This document shows, in pieces, positions 46,200 to 58,400 of a stretch of 64,000 nucleotides of DNA (position 1 is the stretch's first letter; the number at the start of each line of letters is the position of its first letter). The position numbers were made by a program, and so were the translations under genes. The stretch covers positions 1 through 64,000 of the forward strand of contig CANTFL010000362.1 of NCBI GenBank assembly GCA_947650285.1, read 5' to 3'. The notes under the pieces were generated by a model. It was not told the origin of the DNA, searched no databases, and worked only from the letters and a program-made list of their open reading frames with translations. Source of the stretch: Hyaloperonospora brassicae. Taxonomy: Eukaryota > Oomycota > Peronosporomycetes > Peronosporales > Peronosporaceae.

Positions 46200-47181
46200 A
46201 CACGCGCTTTTGGCGCTTGTAGACGGATTGCAAGTTTGCAATCGCGTCACGCATCTCCTCCGAGATTTGTGCCCTTCCCCAGGGCGAATCTAGGGAATAC
46301 ACTTCCCTCTGCGCACGTTGCGAGTTGTCAGCACAACCCACACAAGGGTCTCCCCAAGTGAGGCATGGAATGCCGGCCTCACTTGATAAACGATGCAACC
46401 GGTACATGGCACCGGTTGGCGTTCGATTTTCGAATCTGAGGCGTGTCGCCTCAAGTTTATTGAGCCACCCTTCTCGTCCATAGCTCTTTACATTTTGGAC
46501 GAACGCGTTCCACGCTGCCAAAAGCGAGTTTTTGTCACGCTTTTGGTTGCCGTTATACCATCGATGTCTAAGAAAGACATCAAGATAAAAATTCTCTTCG
46601 GCGCTAAAGTTGCTCGCGCTGGAATCCAATCCATGAAGCTCGGTCGCATCGAATAAAGGTATTCGATGGTGTTGGTTTGTCTCGTGAGACAAGCTATTGA
46701 TGAGCCGTTCGGGCAGACGCCACGGCTTCGGCTCATCACGCTTCGAAGTGGTACCTCTGGCGGTACCACGGATCCCAGAATGACGACGGCTCGCGCCATC
46801 GTCATCACGCTCGTGCGAAGAAGCACGAGTCGGCGGTGTTAAGGAGTAATACTCCTCACCACTCTGATCACCTTCATCATCACTGCCGAACAGACTGTGT
46901 TGCAACTCACGAGTACGTTCGTTCGGCAGTGGACTTGGCGAATACTGAGGCGTCGCCGGTGATCGAGACGCCTCTGGAGCATTGTTCGAGTCAGACACGT
47001 CTGACTCGCCAGAGTAGATGACCTCAATGTCGGGGTCATCATGCGCACGTGGTGCTGTACCGCGTGCACCTGCAGCACCTCTTGCTTCAGGCGAAGAACG
47101 AGCAGCAGACAACGAACCTTCTGCCGCAGAGGCTGGCACAGCAGCGGGCTGTGCGTGTCTTGAGTCACCCCGCATAGACAT
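45703..47181 (-). CDS. antisense ORF of the Gypsy element, 492 codons, intact (unit 1)
   Basis: An uninterrupted minus-strand frame from ATG at 47,179-47,181. Layout: Ser/Ala-rich start; acidic low-complexity region (about 48-130); a conserved-looking core (about 150-325) with NFSAEENFYLDVFLRHRWYN, an amphipathic helix region and Cys at 273, 280 and 283; Pro/Glu linker; and a coiled coil (about 418-475, DELRDDLKHERDRRYALTD). The last 165 codons overlap the opposite-strand linker and chromodomain of pol. It begins 136 bp inside the next LTR, so it would be expressed from the 3' side of the element, convergent with pol. No homologue recognised. Antisense ORFs between pol and the 3' LTR are known in some plant Gypsy elements (for example Grande); whether this is related is unknown. 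Confidence 0.7.
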   Translation of the reverse strand: MSMRGDSRHAQPAAVPASAAEGSLSAARSSPEARGAAGARGTAPRAHDDPDIEVIYSGESDVSDSNNAPEASRSPATPQYSPSPLPNERTRELQHSLFGSDDEGDQSGEEYYSLTPPTRASSHERDDDGASRRHSGIRGTARGTTSKRDEPKPWRLPERLINSLSHETNQHHRIPLFDATELHGLDSSASNFSAEENFYLDVFLRHRWYNGNQKRDKNSLLAAWNAFVQNVKSYGREGWLNKLEATRLRFENRTPTGAMYRLHRLSSEAGIPCLTWGDPCVGCADNSQRAQREVYSLDSPWGRAQISEEMRDAIANLQSVYKRQKRVFTDGPEDSSDGSRHTGGRDLQLPSTAESGDPSCSKRVDTPATGRGSLSLILNRHGGSRYAPLESVDHRENPPKDVVEEEIPPPDDSAHHLDPYEMDRAIDELRDDLKHERDRRYALTDTVRKNRKDREADRARDRADYATAQLQVEWDVRSFSASWRQLAGRYLG

Positions 47182-47316
47182 GTTAACTATGCGAGGTCAG
47201 GTTGAGTTATGAACGGAACTGACCCAACAAGCGCTCCCTGTCCCAATGGTGCCCAACAAGTGGCCGCCATATTTTCGATAGTCGCACAGTGGCTATCATC
47301 AGTTAAGGAAAGGTAA

Positions 47317-47710
47317 TGTAACGGGGCAGCCCGTTACATGAAATTGTCACTCTAAAGAAAGAATGACAATAAAGAATATTAATTGAATATTCTTTGAACA
47401 ATATCACCGATAGTAGTGATATTGGTGAAGCGACCAAAGGGTTCTGCTCATTGGTTGATATCTTGACGATATAAACCCACCAATCGCCGCAGGACGCGCG
47501 CAATGAGTGGTGACGAGACGTCACCATACACTCAGTTATATTAACATAATTAAGTCAGGTTAAACAGAGAGACAGTAACAAAAAGACTTAATTATATTAA
47601 TACGACAGTTTTACTTTTCCCGTATCTACGAATTCCTCGTTTGACTCGTGTACGCTTGTCGGGGTACGATAACCTTGCGTTAAGTTCACGCAAGGGTGTG
47701 CCCCGTTACA
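47317..47710 (+). repeat. family-2 LTR, copy 2 (junction of units 1 and 2)
   Basis: 394 bp. Left flank GGTAA follows a purine-rich stretch (AAGGAAAGG) like a polypurine tract; right flank is ATTAG followed by the interrupted gag. The flanks are therefore those of two different sites, as expected for a recombinant LTR. Confidence 0.9.
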
Positions 47711-47723
47711 ATTAGGGCTGGAG

Positions 47724-48410
47724 ATGAGCGACCCATACGCTTTTAGGTCGCTCGAATCTTTCAAAACCCGGCTGAAAAGAACGTTTGAGCCGCTAAGGGC
47801 CGAGTTCAGGGCTCGATTAGAGCTCCTGAAACTCAAACAAGGTAAGCGTGATGTGCACGCTTACGCTCAGCATATACGAATCCTCGCGAGTAGTATAACT
47901 GCAGAACCGGTTAATGAACACACGTTGATTACTGTGTTCATGCAAAGGCTCTCAGAGGGACACGCCAGGAATCAACTGTTCCGCCTTGAGCTAAATACTC
48001 TAGAAGATGCGATTGCCGCAGCGGAGCAGGAAGAATTTAGCATGAGACAAGCTTATGCTAGCTCGAGCTCTTATAATCCACTGAGACGACAAGAGACGGG
48101 AGGTCCAGAACCAATGGACCTCTGCTATGTTGAGAGCGAGAGACCTCGCTCTTCAAACAACAAGCGATTGCAGAGGTTCAATCGCTGTCAGAAGTTAGAG
48201 CACTACGCATACGAGTGTAGTGCTCCACGCCCAGTACCTATCAGTAATGAGCGAAACGGACGACCAATTGCCAGAAAGGGCAATGGGCGTGGGTCCAGCG
48301 CAGTTGCGAAGCCGCAACAGCGAGACGGACCATCAAAAAATGGTCGGGGTCAGAAGGGGAGGAGCGCCCTACTGATCCAGAAACCTAAAGATAATGTGCA
48401 AATCTCTTGA
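47724..48410 (+). pseudogene. gag: gag, C-terminal part, unit 2
   Basis: Same layout as unit 1 with a few substitutions (SLESF for SIESF, LKQGK for LKRGK, RDGPS for RDGTS). The degenerate zinc knuckle and the -1 overlap with protease are identical. The N-terminal half of gag is absent, since the unit starts at the LTR. Confidence 0.85.
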
Positions 48411-51400
48411 CGAAAGTTGCTCCAGATTCACAATCATTTTGTGAATCTGCACCTGGTGATGACGTTTCGCTCATCACCTTGAAGTTAGAGGTGACAAAAG
48501 ATATGTCACTTCGTGATCTGGTTGACTGTGGGGCGTCGAACAACTTTGTTCGTCGCCAGTCACTAGAGGAGCGTGGGCTCAGTTTCGTGAAGCGCCATAT
48601 TCCCCTCACGAGGATGACGGTGCGCCTTGCAACAGGTGCATCGATTACCGTTAAGAAATGTGTAGTAGGAATCCACTACACGTTGGAGGGCGAACAGTAC
48701 GAGGATGACTTCATCATGCTGGATCTGGATGACAAATTTGATGTCAACCTGGGATTACCTTGGCTCAGAAAATAAGAGCCAAGGGTGAGATGTCAGCATC
48801 GATCCGTGAAGATGCCTGCCACTTGTTCATCAGATGGCCATCTGATGAACGTCATGGAGCGTCCACAAGCGTGTGGATGTACTGCGAGTGAGTGCGATGG
48901 CCTCACTTGCGGTACGATCGTTAGCACGACTGCACAAGACCTCAATGTAGCTGATCGCTACACTGTCGAACAAGCTCCTGGCGGCTGTACAGATGTACAG
49001 GCAGCGCCGAAGGTCCACCACTCGAATAAGTCGAGTGGACCGGAACATGGATGTATGCCTAGCGGTCAACATCCTAGAAGAAATAAACCTGTTTCCGCCA
49101 AAGAAAAACACGGATATCCTAGGTCGACTGGAGGGTCGACCGTAGAGGATCGGTGCCTGACTGTGGTTGCACAGCCCCAGTCAGAAGACGTCGAGGGAAT
49201 AAGTCCCCACGTACTTGAGAAAAGACTTCCTCAAGAGTCACTTGCTGAAGGATTATGCACTCAGCAACCTGTGGAAACAAGTTTCCGGGAAGAAACCGAG
49301 ACGTTGAACGCTTTGGTCAATGACGGATCAAGCGTAGGAACTTCCACGCTTGATCTGGTTTTGCCTCCGAAACTAACTTCGGAGATAACTCAATTGCCAA
49401 CGCTAGAACCGAAACGGTTCTTGCGCGATCTTCGTACTGGCAAGGTCAAGCAGATCTGCATACTCATCACAGAGGATGACTATGTGGCCGATATTCGGTC
49501 GTCCACCGTATTTGCTGAGAACGAACGAGTTCTCAGCAGCTCACCGATGGACGAAAGTGTCCTCTATGAGAATACTCGGATCGAACGATACACGTCTCAA
49601 TCCTGGGAGTCACTTCAGGCAAATCCTTTGTATAAATATTTGATCGAATTCAAGGATGTGTTTCCTGAATCTGTGCTATGCGAGTTGCCTAAGGACAAAG
49701 GCACTCGACACGATATTGAGCTCAAACCAAGCTCGAAGTACTGTGTCATGAAGCAGTGGCCACTGCCTCGTGAAAAAGTACTAGCGGTCGACAAGTTCTT
49801 TGCCGATCGCTTAGCAGCGAGCCATGTAAGGGAATCAAAATCCCCTCACTGCTCTCCGACCTTCTGTGTGCGAAAGGCTACATGAGGATGGCGGATAGTG
49901 CACGCGTTCAACAAGTTGAATGCTGCAACGGTACCGAATCAGACGCCGATACCGAGGAAGGACGTAATCATAGATGGTATGTCAAAGAGTACCATCTTTT
50001 CGTCCATGGATCTGATGGATGGATTTTATCAGATCCTCATGCGTGAACGGAACATCCCGTACATAGCAGTGAGCACCCCCAGCGGTATGCTGTGGGAGTG
50101 GCTAGTGATGCCACAGGGGCTGAGCAATGCCCCTGCAACATTCAACAGATGTGTCACCAATCTGTTGAGACCGGTGCGTGATTCCGCACCGAGTTACTTC
50201 GACGATGTGTTCGTCCATAGCCGGGCTATGGACGGAAAGACGGACGTTGAAGTTCACAGAGCTCACGTTCGTCAAGTCCTTCAACTTATGCGCAAGCATA
50301 AGTTGTATGCCAACCCCAAGAAGTGTATATTCGCGGCTAGCGAAATACCACTTCTTGGGTGCATCGTGGGTACACACGGCGTACGCCCCGATCCCGAGAA
50401 GATCAAGGCGATCACCGACGGGCCAGTGTCAGTCGATGTCAAGGGACTTCGGAAGTTCTTTGGTTTATTGGCGTACTTGCACAAGTACTCTCGCAACTAC
50501 GCCGAGATGACGGTACATCTTTCTTGGTTACTCAAGAAAAATGTCAAGTGGTCATGGAACGCTGAGTGTCAGCGTTCCTTCGAAGGTATCAAGCAAAGCT
50601 TGATGCAGTCGCCGATATTGGCGATTGCAGATCAGGACATACCTTTTCATGTGGTCTGTGACGCCAGCGATTTTGCAATCGGCTGTGCGTTAATGCAGTT
50701 CGACGCAGATGGCGCGGAGCGCGTCATCTGTTATCAGTCGCGTCAGCTGAAACCAGCTGAGCGCAATTACGCAGTGCATGACAAGGAACACCTTGCCATG
50801 AAATATGCACTGGCTAAGTATCGTGTCTATCTCTTATAGATTGACCGTTCATCGTATATACGGACCATGCGTCACTACGCACGGCCGTAAACAGTCCACA
50901 TCTCTCGCAAAGAATGGCGAGGTGGCTGTCTTTCTACGCGGAGTATAACTTCTCCGTGGATTATAAACCAGGACGACTCAACGTCGTCGCTGGCGCCAAC
51001 CTGATTTCGAGTCCAGCGCGCAAACCAACAGTGAAGATAAGTCCACTGTTGCTACACTAACAGACAGTGTGCCGCCGTCAAGTTTACTTGACGACGTACG
51101 AAAGGCATACTCAGAAGATAAGGATCTTCTGCGACTAATGGATCATCTGGTGGATCCACCCAGTAAATCATTGAAAGATTTACCGGCTTTGTACCGATCC
51201 TCATCGGATCGGGACGCAACACGCAACGGGTTGCTCTATTATATAGTCGTTGCTGGCGACACGCCTCGTGTCGTCGTCCCCACTCATAATGATTTGTGCT
51301 TACGCATCATGTATAAGTGTCACGATGCCCCAACAGGTGGTAATCGTGGTAGAGAAAACGACTTACCTTACGGTAAAGTCGTGACTTTTACTGGCCCCGC

Positions 51401-53234
51401 CAGTATCAGTTTGTACGCAAGTACATACGTGCTTGCGAGGTTTGTCAACGGGTGAAGACTAGTCCTTCATCCCGCGCACCATTACAGCACCTACCTGTCC
51501 TGGAAGAGTGCTGGCATTCCGTTTCAATGGACTTCGTCTTCGGGTTTCCCGAAGACGCTCACAAGAATAATGGCATTCTTGTGTTCGTCGATCGGTTCAG
51601 CAAGATGGTGCATCTTGCTGCAGTACCCGAGTCCATCACGGCACCCGGCTGTGCTCGAGTCTTTCTTGACACGATATTCCTACTCCACGGGTTGCTCCGT
51701 GAACTCGTATCCGACCGTGACCCTCGGTTCACGGCGTAATTTTGGCAAACCGTGTTCCGTTCTCTTGGAACACGATTGAAAATGTCTACTTCTGACCGTC
51801 CGGAAACAGATGGTCAGACGGAACGTGCGAACCGTGTCCTCGAAGAGATCCTTCGAGGATATGTCCACTCGTTTCCGAGTTGGAGCGAATTCCTACCCAT
51901 GGTGGAATTCGCCATCAATAATTCGGTGCATGCTTCCACACAGCACACACCGTTTTACGTGAATGGCTTACGCCATATACGTGTGCCCTTCCTTCTAGAG
52001 TGTGACTATTGGATAAGGGGGGAGGGACCCGCTCGAGCAAAAACCGTTTTGGCTCATCACGTTTCGACGCTAACGTCGTCACGTATGATGCCGATGCCGA
52101 TCAGGTCGACATCGATGAAGAAGATCACCTCAATAATAGCGACGACGCTATTATTGACTCGGATGATGATGACGATGCTGGTATATTCAGCATCGTCAAC
52201 GATTATGCCAGCGAGGAAGAATACAACCTCGCTGAAGAAGAGAACAATCTCTTAGCAGTGCGCACGAAGCGCACTGAAAGACAAAACAACGAGTCAGCAG
52301 AGAACTTCCTGCTGACTAGAGAGGCGGTAGTCCGTTTCGTTCAGGACTCCATCGCAAATGCGGTGGACCGCCAGAAACGGAACGCAGACAAGAATGGAAG
52401 AGCAAATGTACTTTCATTTAAGGTTAACGACCTAGTACTACTGTCTACGGTAAACTTACCTGGACATGCAGTCACTAGTGTCGGCAGTAGCAAACTACTG
52501 CCAAAATAAATTGGGCCATTTCGAGTGTTGCATTGCAAGGTCAATGCATACACGGTCGAGTTGCCACGTAGGATGCGCACGCATCCTACATTTTACGTGG
52601 GGAGGCTCAGGTCGTACTGTCAGTACGAGCCTTCTTCTTCCGATGAAGATAGCCCCCACGTTTAAGAACATCCATCAAGTACTTGCGCTCGCGCTCCAGA
52701 CGATCCGTCTGGTCGCGCAGATATGATACCTCTGAACTCAACCAAGATATCTCCCCGCGAGCTGTCTCCAGCTCGCCGAAAAGGAGCGGACATCCCACTC
52801 GACCTGAAGCTGCGCTGTGGCATAATCGGCGCGGTCTCTCGCCCGATCAGCCTCGCGATCCTTGCGGTTCTTCCGCACGGTATCAGTCAAAGCGTAGCGC
52901 CGGTCGCGCTCGTGCTTCAAGTCATCGCGCAATTCATCGATTGCGCGATCCATCTCGTAAGGGTCGAGATGGTGAGCAGAATCATCTGGAGGAGGTATTT
53001 CCTCCTCCACCACATCCTTTGGTGGATTCTCACGGTGGTCAACGCTTTCTAGTGGAGCGTATCTTGAACCACCGTGACGATTCAGGATCAAGGACAAGCT
53101 ACCTCGTCCAGTGGCGGGGGTATCCACCCTCTTGGAACAGCTGGGATCCCCGCTCTCAGCTGTTGATGGAAGTTGAAGGTCTCGTCCGCCAGTATGACGA
53201 GACCCATCCGATGAGTCCTCGGGCCCATCGGTAA
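48407..53234 (+). pseudogene. pol: pol, unit 2, inactivated
   Basis: Same domain order as unit 1. It shares the stops at the equivalent positions (48,773, 49,883, 51,737 and 52,507) and the frameshifts before RMARWLSF and in the DALSRR region. Specific to this unit: a CAG-to-TAG stop at 50,837 in RNase H, and two single-base insertions near 51,360-51,376 that take the integrase zinc finger out of frame. The protease-RT linker is continuous here (frame 48,785-49,885), unlike in unit 1. The chromodomain frame is 52,683-53,234. Confidence 0.9.
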
Positions 53235-54216
53235 ACACGCGCTTTTGGCGCTTGTAGACGGATTGCAAGTTTGCAATCGCGTCACGCATCTCCTCCGAGA
53301 TTTGTGCCCTTCCCCAGGGCAAATCTAGGGAATACACTTCCCTCTGCGCACGTTGCGAGTTGTCAGCACAACCCACACAAGGGTCTCCCCAAGTGAGGCA
53401 TGGAATGCCGGCCTCACTTGATAAACGATGCAACCGGTACATGGCACCGGTTGGCGTTCGATTTTCGAATCTGAGGCGTGTCGCCTCAAGTTTATTGAGC
53501 CACCCTTCTCGTCCATAGCTCTTTACATTTTGGACGAACGCGTTCCACGCTGCCAAAAGCGAGTTTTTGTCACGCTTTTGGTTGCCGTTATACCATCGAT
53601 GTCTAAGAAAGACATCAAGATAAAAATTCTCTTCGGCGCTAAAGTTGCTCGCGCTGGAATCCAATCCATGAAGCTCGGTCGCATCGAATAAAGGTATTCG
53701 ATGGTGTTGGTTTGTCTCGTGAGACAAGCTATTGATGAGCCGTTCGGGCAGACGCCACGGCTTCGGCTCATCACGCTTCGAAGTGGTACCTCTGGCGGTA
53801 CCACGGATCCCAGAATGACGACGGCTCGCGCCATCGTCATCACGCTCGTGCGAAGAAGCACGAGTCGGCGGTGTTAAGGAGTAATACTCCTCACCACTCT
53901 GATCACCTTCATCATCACTGCCGAACAGACTGTGTTGCAACTCACGAGTACGTTCGTTCGGCAGTGGACTTGGCGAATACTGAGGCGTCGCCGGTGATCG
54001 AGACGCCTCTGGAGCATTGTTCGAGTCAGACACGTCTGACTCGCCAGAGTAGATGACCTCAATGTCGGGGTCATCATGCGCACGTGGTGCTGTACCGCGT
54101 GCACCTGCAGCACCTCTTGCTTCAGGCGAAGAACGAGCAGCAGACAACGAACCTTCTGCCGCAGAGGCTGGCACAGCAGCGGGCTGTGCGTGTCTTGAGT
54201 CACCCCGCATAGACAT
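52738..54216 (-). CDS. antisense ORF, 492 codons, intact (unit 2)
   Basis: Identical to the unit 1 copy except for residue 299 (Leu instead of Ser). Start and stop are conserved. Again it overlaps the pol linker and chromodomain on the other strand. Confidence 0.7.
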   Translation of the reverse strand: MSMRGDSRHAQPAAVPASAAEGSLSAARSSPEARGAAGARGTAPRAHDDPDIEVIYSGESDVSDSNNAPEASRSPATPQYSPSPLPNERTRELQHSLFGSDDEGDQSGEEYYSLTPPTRASSHERDDDGASRRHSGIRGTARGTTSKRDEPKPWRLPERLINSLSHETNQHHRIPLFDATELHGLDSSASNFSAEENFYLDVFLRHRWYNGNQKRDKNSLLAAWNAFVQNVKSYGREGWLNKLEATRLRFENRTPTGAMYRLHRLSSEAGIPCLTWGDPCVGCADNSQRAQREVYSLDLPWGRAQISEEMRDAIANLQSVYKRQKRVFTDGPEDSSDGSRHTGGRDLQLPSTAESGDPSCSKRVDTPATGRGSLSLILNRHGGSRYAPLESVDHRENPPKDVVEEEIPPPDDSAHHLDPYEMDRAIDELRDDLKHERDRRYALTDTVRKNRKDREADRARDRADYATAQLQVEWDVRSFSASWRQLAGRYLG

Positions 54217-54351
54217 GTTAACTATGCGAGGTCAGGTTGAGTTATGAACGGAACTGACCCAACAAGCGCTCCCTGTCCCAATGGTGCCCAACAAGTGGCC
54301 GCCATATTTTCGATAGTCGCACAGTGGCTATCATCAGTTAAGGAAAGGTAA

Positions 54352-54744
54352 TGTAACGGGGCAGCCCGTTACATGAAATTGTCACTCTAAAGAAAGAATG
54401 ACAATAAAGAATATTAATTGAATATTCTTTGAACAATATCACCGATAGTAGTGATATTGGTGAAGCGACCAAAGGGTCTGCTCATTGGTTGATATCTTGA
54501 CGATATAAACCCACCAATCGCCGCAGGACGCGCGCAATGAGTGGTGACGAGACGTCACCATACACTCAGTTATATTAACATAATTAAGTCAGGTTAAACA
54601 GAGAGACAGTAACAAAAAGACTTAATTATATTAATACGACAGTTTTACTTTTCCCGTATCTACGAATTCCTCGTTTGACTCGTGTACGCTTGTCGGGGTA
54701 CGATAACCTTGCGTTAAGTTCACGCAAGGGTGTGCCCCGTTACA
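54352..54744 (+). repeat. family-2 LTR, copy 3 (junction of units 2 and 3)
   Basis: 393 bp, nearly identical to copy 2 (one T deleted in AAAGGGTCTGC). Left flank GGTAA and right flank CTTAG, the same recombinant pair as copy 2. Confidence 0.9.
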
Positions 54745-54757
54745 CTTAGGGCTGGAG

Positions 54758-55444
54758 ATGAGCGACCCATACGCTTTTAGGTCGCTCGAATCTTTCAAAA
54801 CCCGGCTGAAAAGAACGTTTGAGCCGCTAAGGGCCGAGTTCAGGGCTCGATTAGAGCTCCTGAAACTCAAACAAGGTAAGCGTGATGTGCACGCTTACGC
54901 TCAGCATATACGAATCCTCGCGAGTAGTATAACTGCAGAACCGGTTAATGAACACACGTTGATTACTGTGTTCATGCAAAGGCTCTCAGAGGGACACGCC
55001 AGGAATCAACTGTTCCGCCTTGAGCTAAATACTCTAGAAGATGCGATTGCCGCAGCGGAGCAGGAAGAATTTAGCATGAGACAAGCTTATGCTAGCTCGA
55101 GCTCTTATAATCCACTGAGACGACAAGAGACGGGAGGTCCAGAACCAATGGACCTCTGCTATGTTGAGAGTAAGAGACCTCGCTCTTCAAACAACAAGCG
55201 ATTGCAGAGGTTCAATCGCTGTCAGAAGTTAGAGCACTACGCATACGAGTGTAGTGCTCCACGCCCAGTACCTATCAGTAATGAGCGAAACGGACGACCA
55301 ATTGCCAGAAAGGGCAATGGGCGTGGGTCCAGCGCAGTTGCGAAGCCGCAACAGCGAGACGGACCATCAAAAAATGGTCGGGGTCAGAAGGGGAGGAGCG
55401 CCCTACTGATCCAGAAACCTAAAGATAATGTGCAAATCTCTTGA
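54758..55444 (+). pseudogene. gag: gag, C-terminal part, unit 3
   Basis: Almost identical to unit 2; it differs, for example, in YVESK (as in unit 1) where unit 2 has YVESE. Same degenerate zinc knuckle and overlap with protease. Confidence 0.85.
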
Positions 55445-58400
55445 CGAAAGTTGCTCCAGATTCACAATCATTTTGTGAATCTGCACCTGGTGATGACGTT
55501 TCGCTCATCACCTTGAAGTTAGAGGTGACAAAAGATATGTCACTTCGTGATCTGGTTGACTGTGGGGCGTCGAACAACTTTGTTCGTCGCCAGTCACTAG
55601 AGGAGCGTGGGCTCAGTTTCGTGAAGCGCCATATTCCCCTCACGAGGATGAAGGTGCGCCTTGCAACAGGTGCATCGATTACCGTTAAGAAATGTGTAGT
55701 AGGAATCCACTACACGTTGGAGGGCGAACAGTACGAGGATGACTTCATCATACTGGATCTGGATGACAAATTTGATGTCAACCTGGGATTACCTTGGCTC
55801 AGAAAATAAGAGCCAAGGGTGAGATGTCAGCATCGATCCGTGAAGATGCCTGCCACTTGTTCATCAGATGGCCATCTGATGAACGTCATGGAGCGTCCAC
55901 AAGCGTGTGGATGTACTGCGAGTGAGTGCGATGGCCTCACTTGCGGTACGATCGTTAGCACGACTGCACAAGACCTCAATGTAGCTGATCGCTACACTGT
56001 CGAACAAGCTCCTGGCGGCTGTACAGATGTACAGGCAGCGCCGAAGGTCCACCACTCGAATAAGTCGAGTGGACCGGAACATGGATGTATGCCTAGCGGT
56101 CAACATCCTAGAAGAAATAAACCTGTTTCCGCCAAAGAAAAACACGGATATCCTAGGTCGACTGGAGGGTCGACCGTAGAGGATCGGTGCCTGACTGTGG
56201 TTGCACAGCCCCAGTCAGAAGACGTCGAGGGAATAAGTCCCCACGTACTTGAGGAAGGACTTCCTCAAGAGTCACTTGCTGAAGGATTATGCACTCAGCA
56301 ACCTGTGGAAACAAGTTTCCGGGAAGAAACCGAGACGTTGAACGCTTTGGTCAATGACGGATCAAGCGTAGGAACTTCCACGCTTGATCTGGTTTTGCCT
56401 CCGAAACTAACTTCGGAGATAACTCAATTGCCAACGCTAGAACCGAAACGGTTCTTGCGCGATCTTCGTACTGGCAAGGTCAAGCAGATCTGCATACTCA
56501 TCACAGAGGATGACTATGTGGCCGATATTCGGTCGTCCACCGTATTTGCTGAGAACGAACGAGTTCTCAGCAGCTCATCGATGGACGAAAGTGTCCTCTA
56601 TGAGAATACTCGGATCGAACGATACACGTCTCAATCCTGGGAGTCACTCCAGGCAAATCCTTTGTATAAATATTTGATCGAATTCAAGGATGTGTTTCCT
56701 GAATCTGTGCTATGCAAGTTGCCTAAGGACAAAGGCACTCGACACGATATTGAGCTCAAACCAAGCTCGAAGTACTGTGTCATGAAGCAGTGGCCACTGC
56801 CTCGTGAAAAAGTACTAGCGGTCGACAAGTTCTTTGCCGATCGCTTAGCAGCGAGCCATGTAAGGGAATCAAAATCCCCTCACTGCTCTCCGACCTTCTG
56901 TGTGCGAAAGGCTACATGAGGATGGCGGATAGTGCACGCGTTCAACAAGTTGAATGCTGCAACGGTACCGAATCAGACGCCGATACCGAGGAAGGACGTA
57001 ATCATAGATGGTATGTCAAAGAGTACCATCTTTTCGTCCATGGATCTGATGGATGGATTTTATCAGATCCTCATGCGTGAACGGAACATCCCGTACATAG
57101 CAGTGAGCACCCCCAGCGGTATGCTGTGGGAGTGGCTAGTGATGCCACAGGGGCTGAGCAATGCCCCTGCAACATTCAACAGATGTGTCACCAATCTGTT
57201 GAGACCGGTGCGTGATTCCGCACCGAGTTACTTCGACGATGTGTTCGTCCATAGCCGGGCTATGGACGGAAAGACGGACGTTGAAGTTCACAGAGCTCAC
57301 GTTCGTCAAGTCCTTCAACTTATGCGCAAGCATAAGTTGTATGCCAACCCCAAGAAGTGTATATTCGCGGCTAGCGAAATACCACTTCTTGGGTGCATCG
57401 TGGGTACACACGGCGTACGCCCCGATCCCGAGAAGATCAAGGCGATCACCGACGGGCCAGTGTCAGTCGATGTCAAGGGACTTCGGAAGTTCTTTGGTTT
57501 ATTGGCGTACTTGCACAAGTACTCTCGCAACTACGCCGAGATGACGGTACATCTTTCTTGATTACTCAAGAAAAATGTCAAGTGGTCATGGAACGCTGAG
57601 TGTCAGCGTTCCTTCGAAGGTATCAAGCAAAGCTTGATGCAGTCGCCGATATTGGCGATTGCAGATCAGGACAGACCTTTTCATGTGGTCTGTGACGCCA
57701 GCGATTTTGCAATCGGCTGTGCGTTAATGCAGTTCGACGCAGATGGCGCGGAGCGCGTCATCTGTTATCAGTCGCGTCAGCTGAAACCAGCTGAGCGCAA
57801 TTACGCAGTGCATGACAAGGAACACCTTGCCATGAAATATGCACTGGCTAAGTATCGTGTCTATCTCTTACAGATTGACCGTTCATCGTATATACGGACC
57901 ATGCGTCACTACGCACGGACGTAAACAGTCCACATCTCTTGCAAAGAATGGCGAGGTGGCTGTCTTTCTACGCGGAGTATAACTTCTCCGTGGATTATAA
58001 ACCAGGACGACTCAACGTCGTCGCTGGCGCCAACCTGATTTCGAGTCCAGCGCGCAAACCAACAGTGAAGATAAGTCCACTGTTGCTACACTAACAGACA
58101 GTGTGCCGCCGTCAAGTTTACTTGACGACGTACGAAAGGCATACTCAGAAGATAAGGATCTTCTGCGACTAATGGATCATCTGGTGGATCCACCCAGTAA
58201 ATCATTGAAAGATTTACCGGCTTTGTACCGATCCTCATCGGATCGGGTCGCAACACGCAACGGGTTGCTCTATTATATAGCCGTTGCTAGCGACACGCCT
58301 CGTGTCGTCGTCCCCGCTCATAATGATTTGTGCTTGCGCATCTTGTATAAGTGTCACGATGCCCCAACAGGTGGTAATTGCAGTCGGAAAACGACTTACC

